DNA of 64,000 bases, taken from positions 44,483,998-44,547,997 of the forward strand of contig NC_071391.1 of the NCBI RefSeq assembly GCF_022682495.2. The letters run 5' to 3'. A model generated the notes under the pieces. It worked only from the letters and a program-made list of their open reading frames with translations. It did no database searches and had not been told where the DNA came from. The translations under genes were made by a program, and so were the position numbers. The DNA comes from Desmodus rotundus (Eukaryota; Chordata; Mammalia; Chiroptera; Phyllostomidae). This document shows positions 11,543 through 21,792 of this stretch, in pieces. Position 1 is the first letter of the stretch. The number at the start of each line of letters is the position of its first letter.

Positions 11543-12962
11543 ATGGTGCATTTTACTAGTGAGGAGAAGGCTGCTATCACTAATGTGTGGAGCAAAGTCA
11601 ATGTGGAGGAGGCTGGAGGCGAGGCTCTGGGCAGGTAGGAACTGGGATTCAATGCTGGGCAAGGGTGGTGAATATGAGCCTTGAAAACTCATTAGGAAAG
11701 TCTTTTAATTTTTTTGAGAGTCTTTGATTTTTCCATCTGCTATGGTTGCATTCTATAGGCTTTTGGCCGTCTACCCCTGGACACAGAGGTTCTTTGATAA
11801 CTTTGGCAACCTGTCCTCTTCCTCTGCCATAATGGGCAACCCCAAGGTCAAAGCTCATGGCAAGAAGGTGCTGACCTCCTTTGGAGATGCCATTAAGAAC
11901 TTGGACAACCTCAAGGGCACCTTTGCTAAGCTGAGTGAGCTGCATTGTGACAAACTGCATGTGGATCCTGAGAACTTCAAGGTGAGTTCAGAAAATGTGT
12001 ATGTGCTCTTTTTTGCTTCTTTTCTTTGGGATAATAATGGAAGTTGAGTCTTTCATTGGTAAAACTAACAAAGATCTCAGAAATTATGAGTTATGGGGTT
12101 AGGAGGGCAGATTCTCAGTGGGCATAACCCTGTGGGCAAGGTCACCTTGATTCAAGACTGCTGACAGTAAAAAGTGACAGGCAAACTGAGTTTGCTTAAA
12201 ACTTTTCAAAAACCTCTTGTCAAAACTTGATGTGTTTATCCTAGAGAATAATACCAGAGAATTGCAAACTTGTTTAAGGAGGAATACACTTTGGCTTTTG
12301 GTAGATAAATTTCTATCTCAGGGAAGGAGAAATGCATTATTTTATGAGTTGCCCAATAATTAAAGTTCAGCAAGAGATTTGGAGAAAATAATTTACACAG
12401 CATGTCTCAAAAAATACAACTTCTCTAAAATATGTTCCATTGCATGTCAGTGTTGTGACCAAGTGGGTCTTTTTCCTGGCAGTGGTTGGAGACTAGCTGA
12501 ACTCACTCTTAGGGCCCATGCAGCCCTGGTATGTTATGCTTACAGGAATTAGGCAATTGGTAAAGGAGAGAGGGAGGGAGGCATGGAGGGAGAAGGGCAA
12601 ATAAAATTGGTGAAATGGAAGCAAAGATGGAGATCTAGGTAAGTAGAATGTTGAATGGAGAGATCATAGAAAATATATTGAAGTTAGGGACTAGCTTATC
12701 TGAGTTTATTAGTTAGCACAACCCTTACAGCAGTTTCAGGTGCAGAGTTGGCAGGGTGTTCATGTATTAATCCAGCATTTCCTACAATTTACTCCGGAAA
12801 CTTATACTCAACAATTTATCTTTTACCTAACAGCTCCTGGGCAATGTGCTGGAGATCATCCTGGCTTCTCATTTTGGCAAGGAATTCAGCCCTCAGGTGC
12901 AGGCTGCCTATCATAAGGTGGTGGCTGGTGTGGCCACTGCCCTAGCTCACAAATACCACTGA
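11543..12962 (+). CDS. HBE1: Epsilon (embryonic) globin, complete three-exon gene
   Basis: Beta-family chain of embryonic haemoglobin, made in primitive red cells and paired with an alpha-type chain to carry oxygen. Exons: 11543-11634 (92), 11759-11981 (223) and 12834-12962 (129), with introns of 124 and 852 bases; all four splice sites are GT/AG. The spliced frame is 147 codons plus TGA, the standard length. Seen in the protein: [11 protein letters not shown] start, [12 protein letters not shown] helix C region, distal His in [10 protein letters not shown], proximal His in [14 protein letters not shown], and an AHKYH C-terminus. Intron 2 and the promoter resemble epsilon genes. The exon 3 end ([20 protein letters not shown]) is closer to adult beta than to human epsilon, which hints at conversion. 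The alternative is gamma, rejected because the promoter and the MVHF start fit epsilon better. Confidence 0.93.
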
Positions 12963-13068
12963 GCTCCTGCCCTATGTCCTGGTGACCTTTGGAAGACCCT
13001 ACTTCTCTATATTCCATCTTCTGAACTTGGGGAAATAATGCCCACCCTCAAGGACAGGGCTTCTGCCT

Positions 13069-13074
13069 AATAAA
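13069..13074 (+). terminator. HBE1 poly(A) signal
   Basis: AATAAA lies 107 bases after the stop codon, in the context TTCTGCCTAATAAAAGA. Cleavage is expected near 13090. Confidence 0.9.
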
Positions 13075-13099
13075 AGATTTTCAGCTCAACTTCTTGGTT

Positions 13100-16000
13100 C
13101 ATTTCATTTATTTTATTATTTTTTCTCCTCTGGGGGAGTAAGAACATCTCTGAGGATCTTCCATAGGGAGCGCTTGTGTCTTGTACAAGGGGGTCAAGGA
13201 CAATAAGAAAAGGAAGGGAACCATGCACAGTCATTAGAGGATGACACCTCTACCTCTGAAGCATAGGAATTTTCAAGGAGTTTTGGAATACGGAAACGAT
13301 TCAGGCATTAAAAGGGCTCTATGTGGAATGTGAAACCTAAGGCATGGACTTCAGGCTAACGCTGTGGTCCATTTCCTATAATTACTCAAAATATAATGTG
13401 CTCAGTTAGAGACATAATGATTGCTCAAGACACTGTTATGTTTTTCTACTTCTCTTGCCTGCACTGTGTAGCCCACGATACTAGACCCCATCAAGTGTTC
13501 CTATTCTAAGAAATAGCCCACCTCTCTCACTTTTCCCAGAACACCTCCCAAACTAGCCCCCCCCAACCCCAGCTTTCAGGCAAAGTGTAATGCCTGAATA
13601 TCACTTTTGACCATTTTCAACTCTGGCTTAATCAACTTTCTATTATTGCCTAAGAGAATCTTTCCAACCCCCTCCCCAGTTTTCACATTTCTTCTTATCC
13701 ATCACCCTCATACTCCATTCTGTACAAACATTTCTTACTATTCTGTACTATCCCATGTGAGTACTGTGCCTTAAGTTCCTCTATAGGCACTGAAAAAATA
13801 TTTATTCAATGAAATAAGTGAATGAGTAGGTCATTATTCCTGGTGTTAGAAGTCTTGCGATCAGAGGACAATCTGAGCAACAGAACATGGCACAGAGTTC
13901 CTTGGGTGTTGAGGATACAATATACTATAAGGAGGCACACAGGAAAGTAAAGCACTGATCAACATGTGCTTTCTGATCATAGGCGGTAAAACATCTTTGA
14001 CGAATTTCTAGAACTTTCTAACTTGTACGTATTTCTTTAAATCTATATAATTTCCTGTTAATTAATTTTAGACTTGACTACCTGAAACAGAATCTGTTTC
14101 TTTCTTTCTGTTTGAAAGTGCTTTCATAAAAACTCTGCTTATATTACCAGGTATAAACAACACATTACAGTTATGGTTTCACCACTACCTTTTGTATTGT
14201 CTGAGAGCTGAAGCCTTTCATACTCACTTTTTTCTTCTCAGGTCATTGTTCAGAGTAGACGCTGAGAACTGTTCATATCTGAGTAGGATCTTTTTAACAA
14301 GCACGGACTCACATCCCAGAAGCAGAGACACCTTGGGGAAACATTAGGGAGATTACTTCACATTCTTGATTCCCAAAAAGTCCTTGTGAGAATCAAATAG
14401 AAGAGACTTTCAGAGAATTTGAAATAGAATAAGAGAAATTGTGGGTTTCATGGTCTGGAAAGGAGGAAACAAAGTGTCCTTTCCTCCAAGTGATCATGAA
14501 TAGAACAAAATTATATAGAGACTTACTATACACTCTTTTGTTCTTTTACCCCTGGAAATAGCCCATGAATACAGACAAGAAATTGGGCCTAAAATTTCCA
14601 ATACCAAAGAGAAAAGTTTGACTTAAAAAATGAGTTAAACTATCTTATTTCTAAACTATTCTGTGTATGTCCCTTTTTCTATGAATTCAGCTCTTTTCAG
14701 AGCATTTTTATTTGTTTAATTTTATTAACTTAATTAAATTTTTAAAAGACTGTTAAATAAAAATAACTAAGAGATTGTGCATCTGGGAAAAAAGAGAGGG
14801 GGGAAAAACCATGTTGACCAAGGAAATATAGATTAAATTGTTGCAATGGTCATCCGCAGGAATTTAGGATTGTACACTAAAGCATATAAAAAAGTCTTCT
14901 ACTGGAGTGCAATTTTTTAAACGAACGATGAAACCACATACCTCTGGACAGATGCCATGATTCTCTTGAAGGAAGTTAACACGTATCCTCCTAATCATAC
15001 TCAGACTAGGCCCATTAAGGTGTAGAACATTAAGAATTAGGTAAACTTGACAGGCTGAGGTAAAGGAAGAAAACTTCTGTCTGGACATGTGATGTGTGTG
15101 TGTCAGCGCTCAGTGGGGCTGTACTCACAGTAGAGCAGACTCCCTGAAGTTGTACCTCTTCACTGGGTAGATGTAAGGCCATAATGGTGAAGAGGACAGT
15201 GAGCCTAAGAAGCTTTCCAGAGCCTTTGAATGCTGATTTGGATTTGAGCCTGAGGCTCTGAGCATAACCACAATTATCACTATTTGTATTTTTTATTTTT
15301 GTCTGGCATGTCTGAGCTTTCGATGTCTTATTCCAACTGGCAGACTTGTTCTTGTAGGGTTAAGGGTAATGGAAGGAAAAGTCTGTTTCACACTTAAATC
15401 ATATGAAGCAGCAACAGTGAGAGAAAGCAGCACCTTCTGTCCTGAAACCAGGATGATGGTAGCTGAAGTGCAAAAGAGTGGCCCCTAGGTCATGGCCAGA
15501 GAAGACTTAAGGAAAATAACACCACAGAAACATTTAGGGGAACCATTTTTTAGAATAGGGAATGCTAGAGGAAGTCTTTAAATAGGGCTTAATTTCTGTT
15601 GACCAACATGGGACAACTTGTAAGCTTGAAGTGGCTCTTTATGGAAAAACATAAATGTAGTCTATACTATTATTTAGTTAGGTCTGTGAATTTTCCATGG
15701 CACTGAGTTATTAAAACATACTTCCAAACATTCCCTAGAAGATCTCCTTACACATACCGAAGCCTGACCTCTGAGATCAGGAATGTAAAATGGGGTTTTG
15801 AAAACAATCTGAATGTAAAACAATGATAAAGCTAAAAAAGGCTTAAACATAATAAAGTGAAACTCACCATCTAAAGGTCAAAACAAATAGTGGTTTTTGT
15901 TGTTAACATTTAAAACATTTAAAAGACCTCTTTTCCCAGAAGTCAGCATGTGTATTCTTTCCCCAGTAAGGTCCTCTTTGCTTCAGGGTTTTAGAGAAAG

Positions 16001-17640
16001 AAGAATATAAGTAAAAAATGTTCAAATTCTATCTTTTTTACACCTGTATCTTTTTTACACCTTTTTGGGGGCATTTAATTCTGACCTTACCTTCAAATAA
16101 GCAGGTGAAAACCAAGCTTCCCCCCATGTTTGATAATAATCAGAGTGAGCTTGTCCTCAAGTACTTGCTGGGGCCTGCCACAGATAAAAGGGATGAGGAA
16201 TTTTCATTAATCCAACCATAATGGAGTAAGTATTTTGAAAAATGGAGGAATGGAAGCAGGATTTCATGAATTTATTTGGAACAACTAAAAATAAAGTTCT
16301 TTTCTTCTGGTTTGCCCCCCTAAAATTGTTTTTGTAGTTGGAGTTTCAGAGTATGAGAGCCGAAAGGATGTGGGATTTCTGTTACATATTTGGTTTCAGT
16401 GATGGCAAAAGAGAGAGAAAGATGATTCTAGACATCAGGACAGCTGAATCAGAAGAGTCTGCGGTGGGAGAAACATAGAACGTGAAAAAACAAAAACGTA
16501 TGTCCCTTTTCTTCCTGGAAGGAAATGAAGATTCAGGAAGGGGGAAACATGCAGGAAGTAGGGATGATGCAAATTAGGGAAAATAACTAGCGGGGCCTTT
16601 CAAGAACTCAAAGATCCTGTACTGAGCTCAGAAATACGTGCTGTTGTTGATCGTTTCATTGCATTTTTAATAGCAAGGAACAAAATTTTACACTTCAGGC
16701 CTTTTTCCTAGCCTGAAAAATTAACAGAGCTTAGGACATGGGGAAAAAGAGCTCCAAGGGGGATGGGGGTGGAGCGGGGTATGGGCATTAGAAACGCTGT
16801 AGCGATAAAAGAGTAAACGTTACTAAAAGGTTTAAACAAACCAAAAATATAGGGAAAGTGAGAATATGGGTGCTGAATTTGAATCAGAAAAATAATTATA
16901 CCACAGCATTCTTAGTAGCCTAAGGAAAAAAATAGCATGAGCCAAGGCTGGAATTCATTTCCACTTCCCTACCCCATCTTTTAAGTCACAGGGAAGCTTC
17001 TCTCTTCTCTCAGACACTTTCCCAGACCAGCCCAGGATGAAACATACTGTAAGAGCCTGGCCGCTCTCTGAAAACATTACTTCTCTCAAGTCACGATTTT
17101 TCACTTACTCATATTTCTTACAACATTGAAACATCTCTGTGTTTCCATCTGTGAATCCACAAATCTAATAGGGTAATATTTCACAGGACACTCTTGGTTC
17201 ATATTCATTCTATTTTTCAATCATCATTTATTTGGCTATGTGACTAAATTCAGAAAAGATAAATAAATGAGTAGACAGTTTCTTACCAGAAGGATTTAAT
17301 CGAACAGAGAAAAGGAAGATATACTTAGCATTGGGGCAAATGTTTCATCCATGCTGTTCTTGTAAATATTGTCTGCATTCTAAAGCCACAGTAGGAGCTC
17401 CATCCACATACTCTTAAGTTGGACTAGAGGGGGCACTTCCCCTCCACTTTCTGAACTTTGGATTCTTCATGCGAGGAACAAGAAAATTGAGGAGGCTATG
17501 TCTAAGTGATTCTAAAAGTTATTTAAGTAGATTTTCCAAGGAGGTTGGTTCAAAGTAGCAATTTGTGCTGCTGAATGGGACCTAGAAATACCTAGAGAGA
17601 GGGCCGAGAGTCTGAAGTCAGACTCATAAGAAAGTGCCAG
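13100..17640. other. HBE1-HBB intergenic region, no globin exons
   Basis: About 4.5 kb where many mammals carry gamma, eta and delta genes or relics. I looked for the conserved exon 2 block ([20 protein letters not shown]) and exon 3 starts (CTCCTGGGCAA) on the plus strand and saw none. The sequence is mostly single-copy-looking and AT-rich, with no clear repeat family. The last few hundred bases lead into the adult beta promoter. Confidence 0.6.
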
Positions 17641-17676
17641 AACTGCCAAGGACAGGTATGGCTGTCATCATTCAAT

Positions 17677-17785
17677 CCTCACCCTGCAGAACCACACCCA
17701 GGCCTGGGCCAATCTGCTCACAGGAACAGGGAGGGCAGGAGCCAGGGCTGGGCATAAAAAGAAGAGCAGGGCCAGCTGCTGCTTA
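17677..17785 (+). promoter_or_regulatory. Adult beta-globin promoter
   Basis: All the standard parts are present: distal CACCC box in CCTCACCCTG (17677-17686), proximal CACCC box in CCACACCCA (17692-17700), CCAAT in GGGCCAATCTG (17709-17713), and CATAAAA TATA box (17753-17759). The start site by comparison with human HBB is near 17785, giving a 5' UTR of about 52 bases. The CCAAT and both CACCC boxes mark this as beta type; human delta has a damaged CCAAT box. The promoter shows no decay although the gene behind it appears truncated. Confidence 0.92.
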
Positions 17786-17836
17786 CACTTGCTTCTGACA
17801 CGACTGTGTTCACTAGCAACTAAACAAACAGTCAAC

Positions 17837-18269
17837 ATGGTGCATCTGACTGGTGAAGAGAAGAGTGCCATCACTGGCCTGTGGGGCAAGGTGAACGTGG
17901 AAGAAATTGGTGGTGAGGCCCTGGGCAGGTTGGTATCCAGGCATAAGGGGAGTGAGTGGAAGCTGGGCATGTGGAGATATCACAGTCCCCTGGGTTTCTG
18001 ACAGACACTGACTCCCCCTTTTCTCTGTGCTGTGTCCACCCCTCAGGCTGCTGGTGGTCTACCCCTGGACTCAGAGGTTCTTTGACTCCTTTGGGGACCT
18101 GTCCTCTCCTTCTGCTGTGTTTGGCAACCCTAAGGTGAAGAGCCATGGCAAGAAAGTGCTTGACTCCTTCAGTAATGGTCTGCAGCATCTGGACAACCTC
18201 AAGGGCACCTTTGCTAAGCTGAGTGAACTGCATTGTGACAAGCTGCATGTGGATCCTGAGAACTTCAGG
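17837..18269 (+). pseudogene. HBB: Adult beta-globin-like gene, exons 1-2 intact, exon 3 not found
   Basis: Exon 1 is 17837-17928 (92 bases) and exon 2 is 18047-18269 (223 bases), separated by a 118-base intron with GT/AG ends. The two exons encode 105 residues without a stop or frameshift, starting [20 protein letters not shown]. They include [12 protein letters not shown], the distal His in [10 protein letters not shown] and the proximal His in [16 protein letters not shown] normal GTGAGT donor follows, and intron 2 resembles human HBB intron 2 up to about 18820 (for example TTCTAAAGAATTACAGTGATAA). Beyond that, L1 DNA takes over, and I find no exon 3 (CTCCTGGGC... to AHKYH) before OR51V1. 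Without exon 3 the protein lacks helices G (end) and H and the C-terminal His, so it should not form haemoglobin. The alternatives are an assembly error or a gene whose third exon lies elsewhere. Confidence 0.75.
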
Positions 18270-18340
18270 GTGAGTCTCTGGAACACTCCATGTTCTCCTT
18301 CTTTCTTTTCATGGTCAAGGTCATGTCCTGGCAAGAGGGG

Positions 18341-18450
18341 TTCCAACTTTTCTAAAATCTCTCAAACAAGCAGCATCTGGCCTCTGTGTGCCCACTACGT
18401 CTCTCTAAGTGACCCCAGGCCTGGCACTAGCAGCAACCAGCCTTGGGTCA
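18341..18450 (+). repeat. L1 5'UTR-like patch inside HBB intron 2 (direct copy of 19533-19641)
   Basis: About 110 bases starting TTCCAACTTTTCTAAAATCT recur at 19533-19641 in the same orientation at roughly 80 percent identity by eye. The second copy lies within L1 5' UTR. The first is flanked on both sides by sequence that lines up with human HBB intron 2, so it looks like an insertion. Confidence 0.8.
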
Positions 18451-19023
18451 TTGTGTCTTCATGGGGAGAGGGCATAAATGTCAGGATGTACTTTAGAATG
18501 AGATCGGGGTACTCTGGTGGCATCTCTACAGACTCCACAGGACCATTTAAGGATTGTTTTGCCCTCTGTGCTCACAAGCATTGTTTCTTCTAATGCATTC
18601 TTATTGTTCTCTTTTTTTTTTCTGCAATGTCTTCTTTTTATTTTTTAAGCAAACTTTTTATTTTGAGTATTTAATTTAAAAAAGTGTTTTGTTTAAGTCC
18701 GCTTAAGATAATCTAATACTTTCTTTCCTCTACCTCTTCCTGTCCTTTCAAATATGTTATCACTTCTTTCCATGGTTCTAAAGAATTACAGTGATAACTT
18801 AAGTTCTGTTGTAAGGCAGAAAAAGTGGAACATTACCAAGTAAAAATTCTGGCTGTTGTGGGTGGATTCGCATCAGTAGTGACATCAAACCCCCAACCCA
18901 GGGTTCCAGCATAAGGAGAAAAGTCCTGACTTCTCTCTGTGCACAACAGTGGGGATTGTGCTTTAGTGAGAGAGAGGGTCTCTAGAGCCCCAGGCATTCC
19001 TCTTAAAGAGCTCATGAACTGCC

Positions 19024-19212
19024 CTGGCTGGTGTGGCTCAGTGGATTGAGTGCCAGCCTGCAAACAAAAGGGTTGCTGGTTTTATCCCTAGTCAGGGAAC
19101 ATGCCTACATTGTGGTCCAGTAAGGGTCACATGAGAGGCAACCACACATTGATGTTTTTTTTCTTTTTCTTTCCCCTTCCACTCCCTTCTCTTTAAAAAT
19201 AAACAAATAAAA
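19024..19212 (+). repeat. VES-type bat SINE
   Basis: tRNA-derived head CCCTGGCTGGTGTGGCTCAG with A- and B-box-like promoter parts, then CACATGAGAGGCAACCACAC, a T/C-rich stretch and an AATAAACAAATAAAATC tail. Similar flanks (AAAGAGCTCATGAAC before, AAAGAGAGCTTGTGAACC after) look like a target-site duplication. Inserted into the old L1 5' UTR. VES SINEs are characteristic of microbats. Confidence 0.92.
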
Positions 19213-20514
19213 TCTGTTAAAGAGAGCTTGTGAACCGACTTATTCTGACTCACCCTCTCTGACCTCTAGCCCTGGGGCAGCAGCTGGAAGGGTGCCAAAG
19301 ACATATGGGGAGAAACTGAATTGTTTGGCATCAGGGCAGGGGCTGGTGGGGCAGCTTTCTTTCAGGCACAAATGCTGGCAGAGACCACTGTTCCTTTTCT
19401 GAGCCCTCTCCCACAGAGCTGGCAGAGATGGGTCTCCCTAAACTTGACTAACATTGTGAGTCCTGCTCTGGTGATTCCCTGAGACCCTGCCCCACCCTAC
19501 ATATAGTCCCAATGGCCTGTCTTGGCTGAGGCTTCCAACTTTTCTAAAATCTCTCACACAAGGAACATCTGGTGCCTGTGGGCTGGTTACTTTCTCTAAG
19601 TGGCCCCAGACCTGGCACTAGCAGCAACCAAACTTGGTTCACAGCTTGGCCTTTCCTGCACACCTCTAAGCACAGTACACTGAACAGCCATCTGCAGATC
19701 ACTTTGTAGGTTATGCCAGGTGGCCCTGCTGAGCAGGTAGGGTACAGAGGGTGACTGACCTTGCCCTCACCTTCTGGGAGGCCCCAGAGAGAGCACACCT
19801 GGAAAAGAGCTTCTGAAAATATCAAAGCACCCGAACAACTCCATGAGCTGCACACTTGAGGGGTGAACTTGGAGGGTACCTGAGCTATGTTGAACTGTGT
19901 TCTGCTCCTTGGGGTCAACTCCTGCACGGCAGTTTCTCCATGGTGGTAGCAGCCAGTAGGCACTGCCTTTCAGCTTGGGGTAAATCCGTATTATTGAAGT
20001 GTCAGCAGTAATCAAGGCTCAACTACAACAGGAGGTGCACAAAACCCACATGTGGGGCACACCTGAAGAGTCCAGCTCAGGTGACTAGAGGGGATGCCCC
20101 ACTGTGCTCTACAAGAAACCTATGACTTAAAGTCACTCTATGAAGACTGGGAGACATAGCAGCTATAATTACTGCATAAAACAAACACATGGAGACTGCC
20201 AAACTCAGGAGACAAAAAATGTCCTAAATAAAAGAACAGAACAAAGCTCTAGAAAAAGAACTAAAGAAAAGGGAGATGAGAAATCTACTAGAGGCAGAAC
20301 TGAAATCATTAGTTATAAAAATGATCAATGAACTGGGGGAACCAAGATGGCGGCGTAGGTAGACACACTGCGCCTCCTCGCACAACCAGAACTGACAGAC
20401 AATCGAACAGCAAGGGGGACCAACACCAAGGAAACAAAATATAATCATTCATCCAGATTGGTAGGAGGGGCGGAGACGGGCACCGGGGTGGAGAGGACTC
20501 GCGTGGCTGTGGCG

Positions 20515-20690
20515 GGACTGAGACTGGCGGAGTGTGGGACAAATGGCGCAGGCAGTCTGAGCACTAGCAGACCCTGCGGCCCCACATTTGCACAGATAAA
20601 CCCAGAGGGCCGGACTCAGAGTGGCGGAGAGTGGGGCAGGCAGAGTGGCGGGTAGCACCCTGCGGCCCCACATTCGCCCACAGATAAACC
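20515..20690 (+). repeat. Two tandem 5'UTR units of the half-L1
   Basis: Units at 20515-20602 (88 bases) and 20611-20690 (80 bases) share GGACTGAGACTGGCGGAG-like starts and CCCTGCGGCCCCACATT plus CAGATAAACC ends. This resembles the promoter monomers of rodent L1 5' UTRs in arrangement. Confidence 0.75.
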
Positions 20691-21096
20691 TGACGAACAG
20701 CGGGGATCGAAGCAGACCGCTGCGCAACCCAGGGCTCCAGCTCGGGGAAATAAAGCCTCAAACCTGTGATTGAAAGCGCCCCTGGGGGTTGGGGCGGCAG
20801 CAGGAGAGACTCCCAGCCTCACAGGAGAGGTTGTTGGAGAGACCCACAGGGGCCTAGAGCGTGCACAGGCCCACTTGCTCGGGAACCAGCACCAGAGTGG
20901 CCCAGTTTGATTGTGGGTATCGGAGTGGAAGATTGAAATCCGGAGGACAGTGAGGCGAGCGCCATTGCTCCCACTCGGCCCCTCCCCCACGTACAGCGTC
21001 ACAGTGCAGCGACCAGCATTACCCCGCCCCCCGGTGAACACCTAAGTCTCCGCCCCTTAAAGTAACAGACGCGCCAAGACAAAAAAAAAAAAAAAA

Positions 21097-21792
21097 ATGG
21101 CCCAAATGACAGAACACTTCAAAGCTCCAGAAAAAATACAACTAAGGGACGAAGAGATACCCAACCTATCGGATGCACAGTTCAAAGCACTGGTTATCAA
21201 TATGCTCACAGACTTGGCTGAATCTATTCGAAAAACAGATGAAAAAATGAAGCCTATGCTAAGAGAAACAAAGGAAAATGTACAGGGAACCAATAGTGAT
21301 GAGAAGGAAACTGGGACTCAAATCAATGGTATGGACCAGAAGGAAGAAACAAACATCCAACCAGAAAAGAATGAAGAAACAAGAACTTGGAAAAATGAGG
21401 AGAGGCTTAGGAACCTCCAGGACACCTTGAAACGTTCCAACATCCGAATTATAGGGGTGCCAGAAGGAGAAGAGGAAGAACAAAAAACTGAAAACTTATT
21501 TGAACAAATAATGGAGAACTTCCCCGATCTGGCAAAGGAAATAGACTTCTGGGAAGTCCAGGAAGCTCAGAGAGTCCCAAAGAAGCTGGACCCAAGGAGG
21601 AACACAACAAGGCACATCATAATTACATTACCCAAGATTAAACGTAAGGACCTACATCCAAGATTACTGTATCCAGTAAAGCTATCATTTAGAATGGAAG
21701 GGAAGATAAAGTGCTTCTCAGATAAGGTCAAGTTAAAGAAGCTCATCATCACCAAGCCCTTATTATATGAAATGTTAAAGGGAGTTACCTAA
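21097..21792 (+). CDS. L1 ORF1p-like protein, shortened RNA-binding region (231 aa)
   Basis: ORF1p binds L1 RNA as a trimer and is packaged into the retrotransposition particle. Start: the ATG directly after an A17 run, matching the MAQMT-type start of bat ORF1. Residues 1-45 are the N-terminal region; about 45-115 is a charged, coiled-coil-like stretch (many E and K). Residues 115-182 carry the RRM-like segment with NIRIIGVPEGEEEE, EVQEAQRVPKKLDPRR and RHIIITLPKIK. Then RKDLHPRLLYP and the C-terminal end YEMLKGVT follow. Canonical mammalian ORF1p has roughly 45-50 more residues between LPKIK and KDLHPRLLYP, so there is an in-frame deletion near residue 182 (base ~21642), and the total is far below the usual ~300-340. 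No stop or frameshift is seen. Whether the shortened protein still binds RNA is unknown. Confidence 0.82.
   Translation: MAQMTEHFKAPEKIQLRDEEIPNLSDAQFKALVINMLTDLAESIRKTDEKMKPMLRETKENVQGTNSDEKETGTQINGMDQKEETNIQPEKNEETRTWKNEERLRNLQDTLKRSNIRIIGVPEGEEEEQKTENLFEQIMENFPDLAKEIDFWEVQEAQRVPKKLDPRRNTTRHIIITLPKIKRKDLHPRLLYPVKLSFRMEGKIKCFSDKVKLKKLIITKPLLYEMLKGVT

Noticed and set aside
11543..12962. Gamma-globin (HBG) as the identity of the first globin gene
   Set aside because: AIMGNP in exon 2 is gamma-like, but the promoter, the MVHFT start and intron 2 resemble epsilon.
17837..18269. Delta-globin (HBD) as the identity of the second globin gene
   Set aside because: The CCAAT and CACCC boxes are intact and the beginning of intron 2 resembles HBB, not the pyrimidine-rich HBD intron 2.
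19024..19100. tRNA gene suggested by A/B-box-like motifs
   Set aside because: It is the tRNA-derived head of a VES SINE, with SINE body and tail following.
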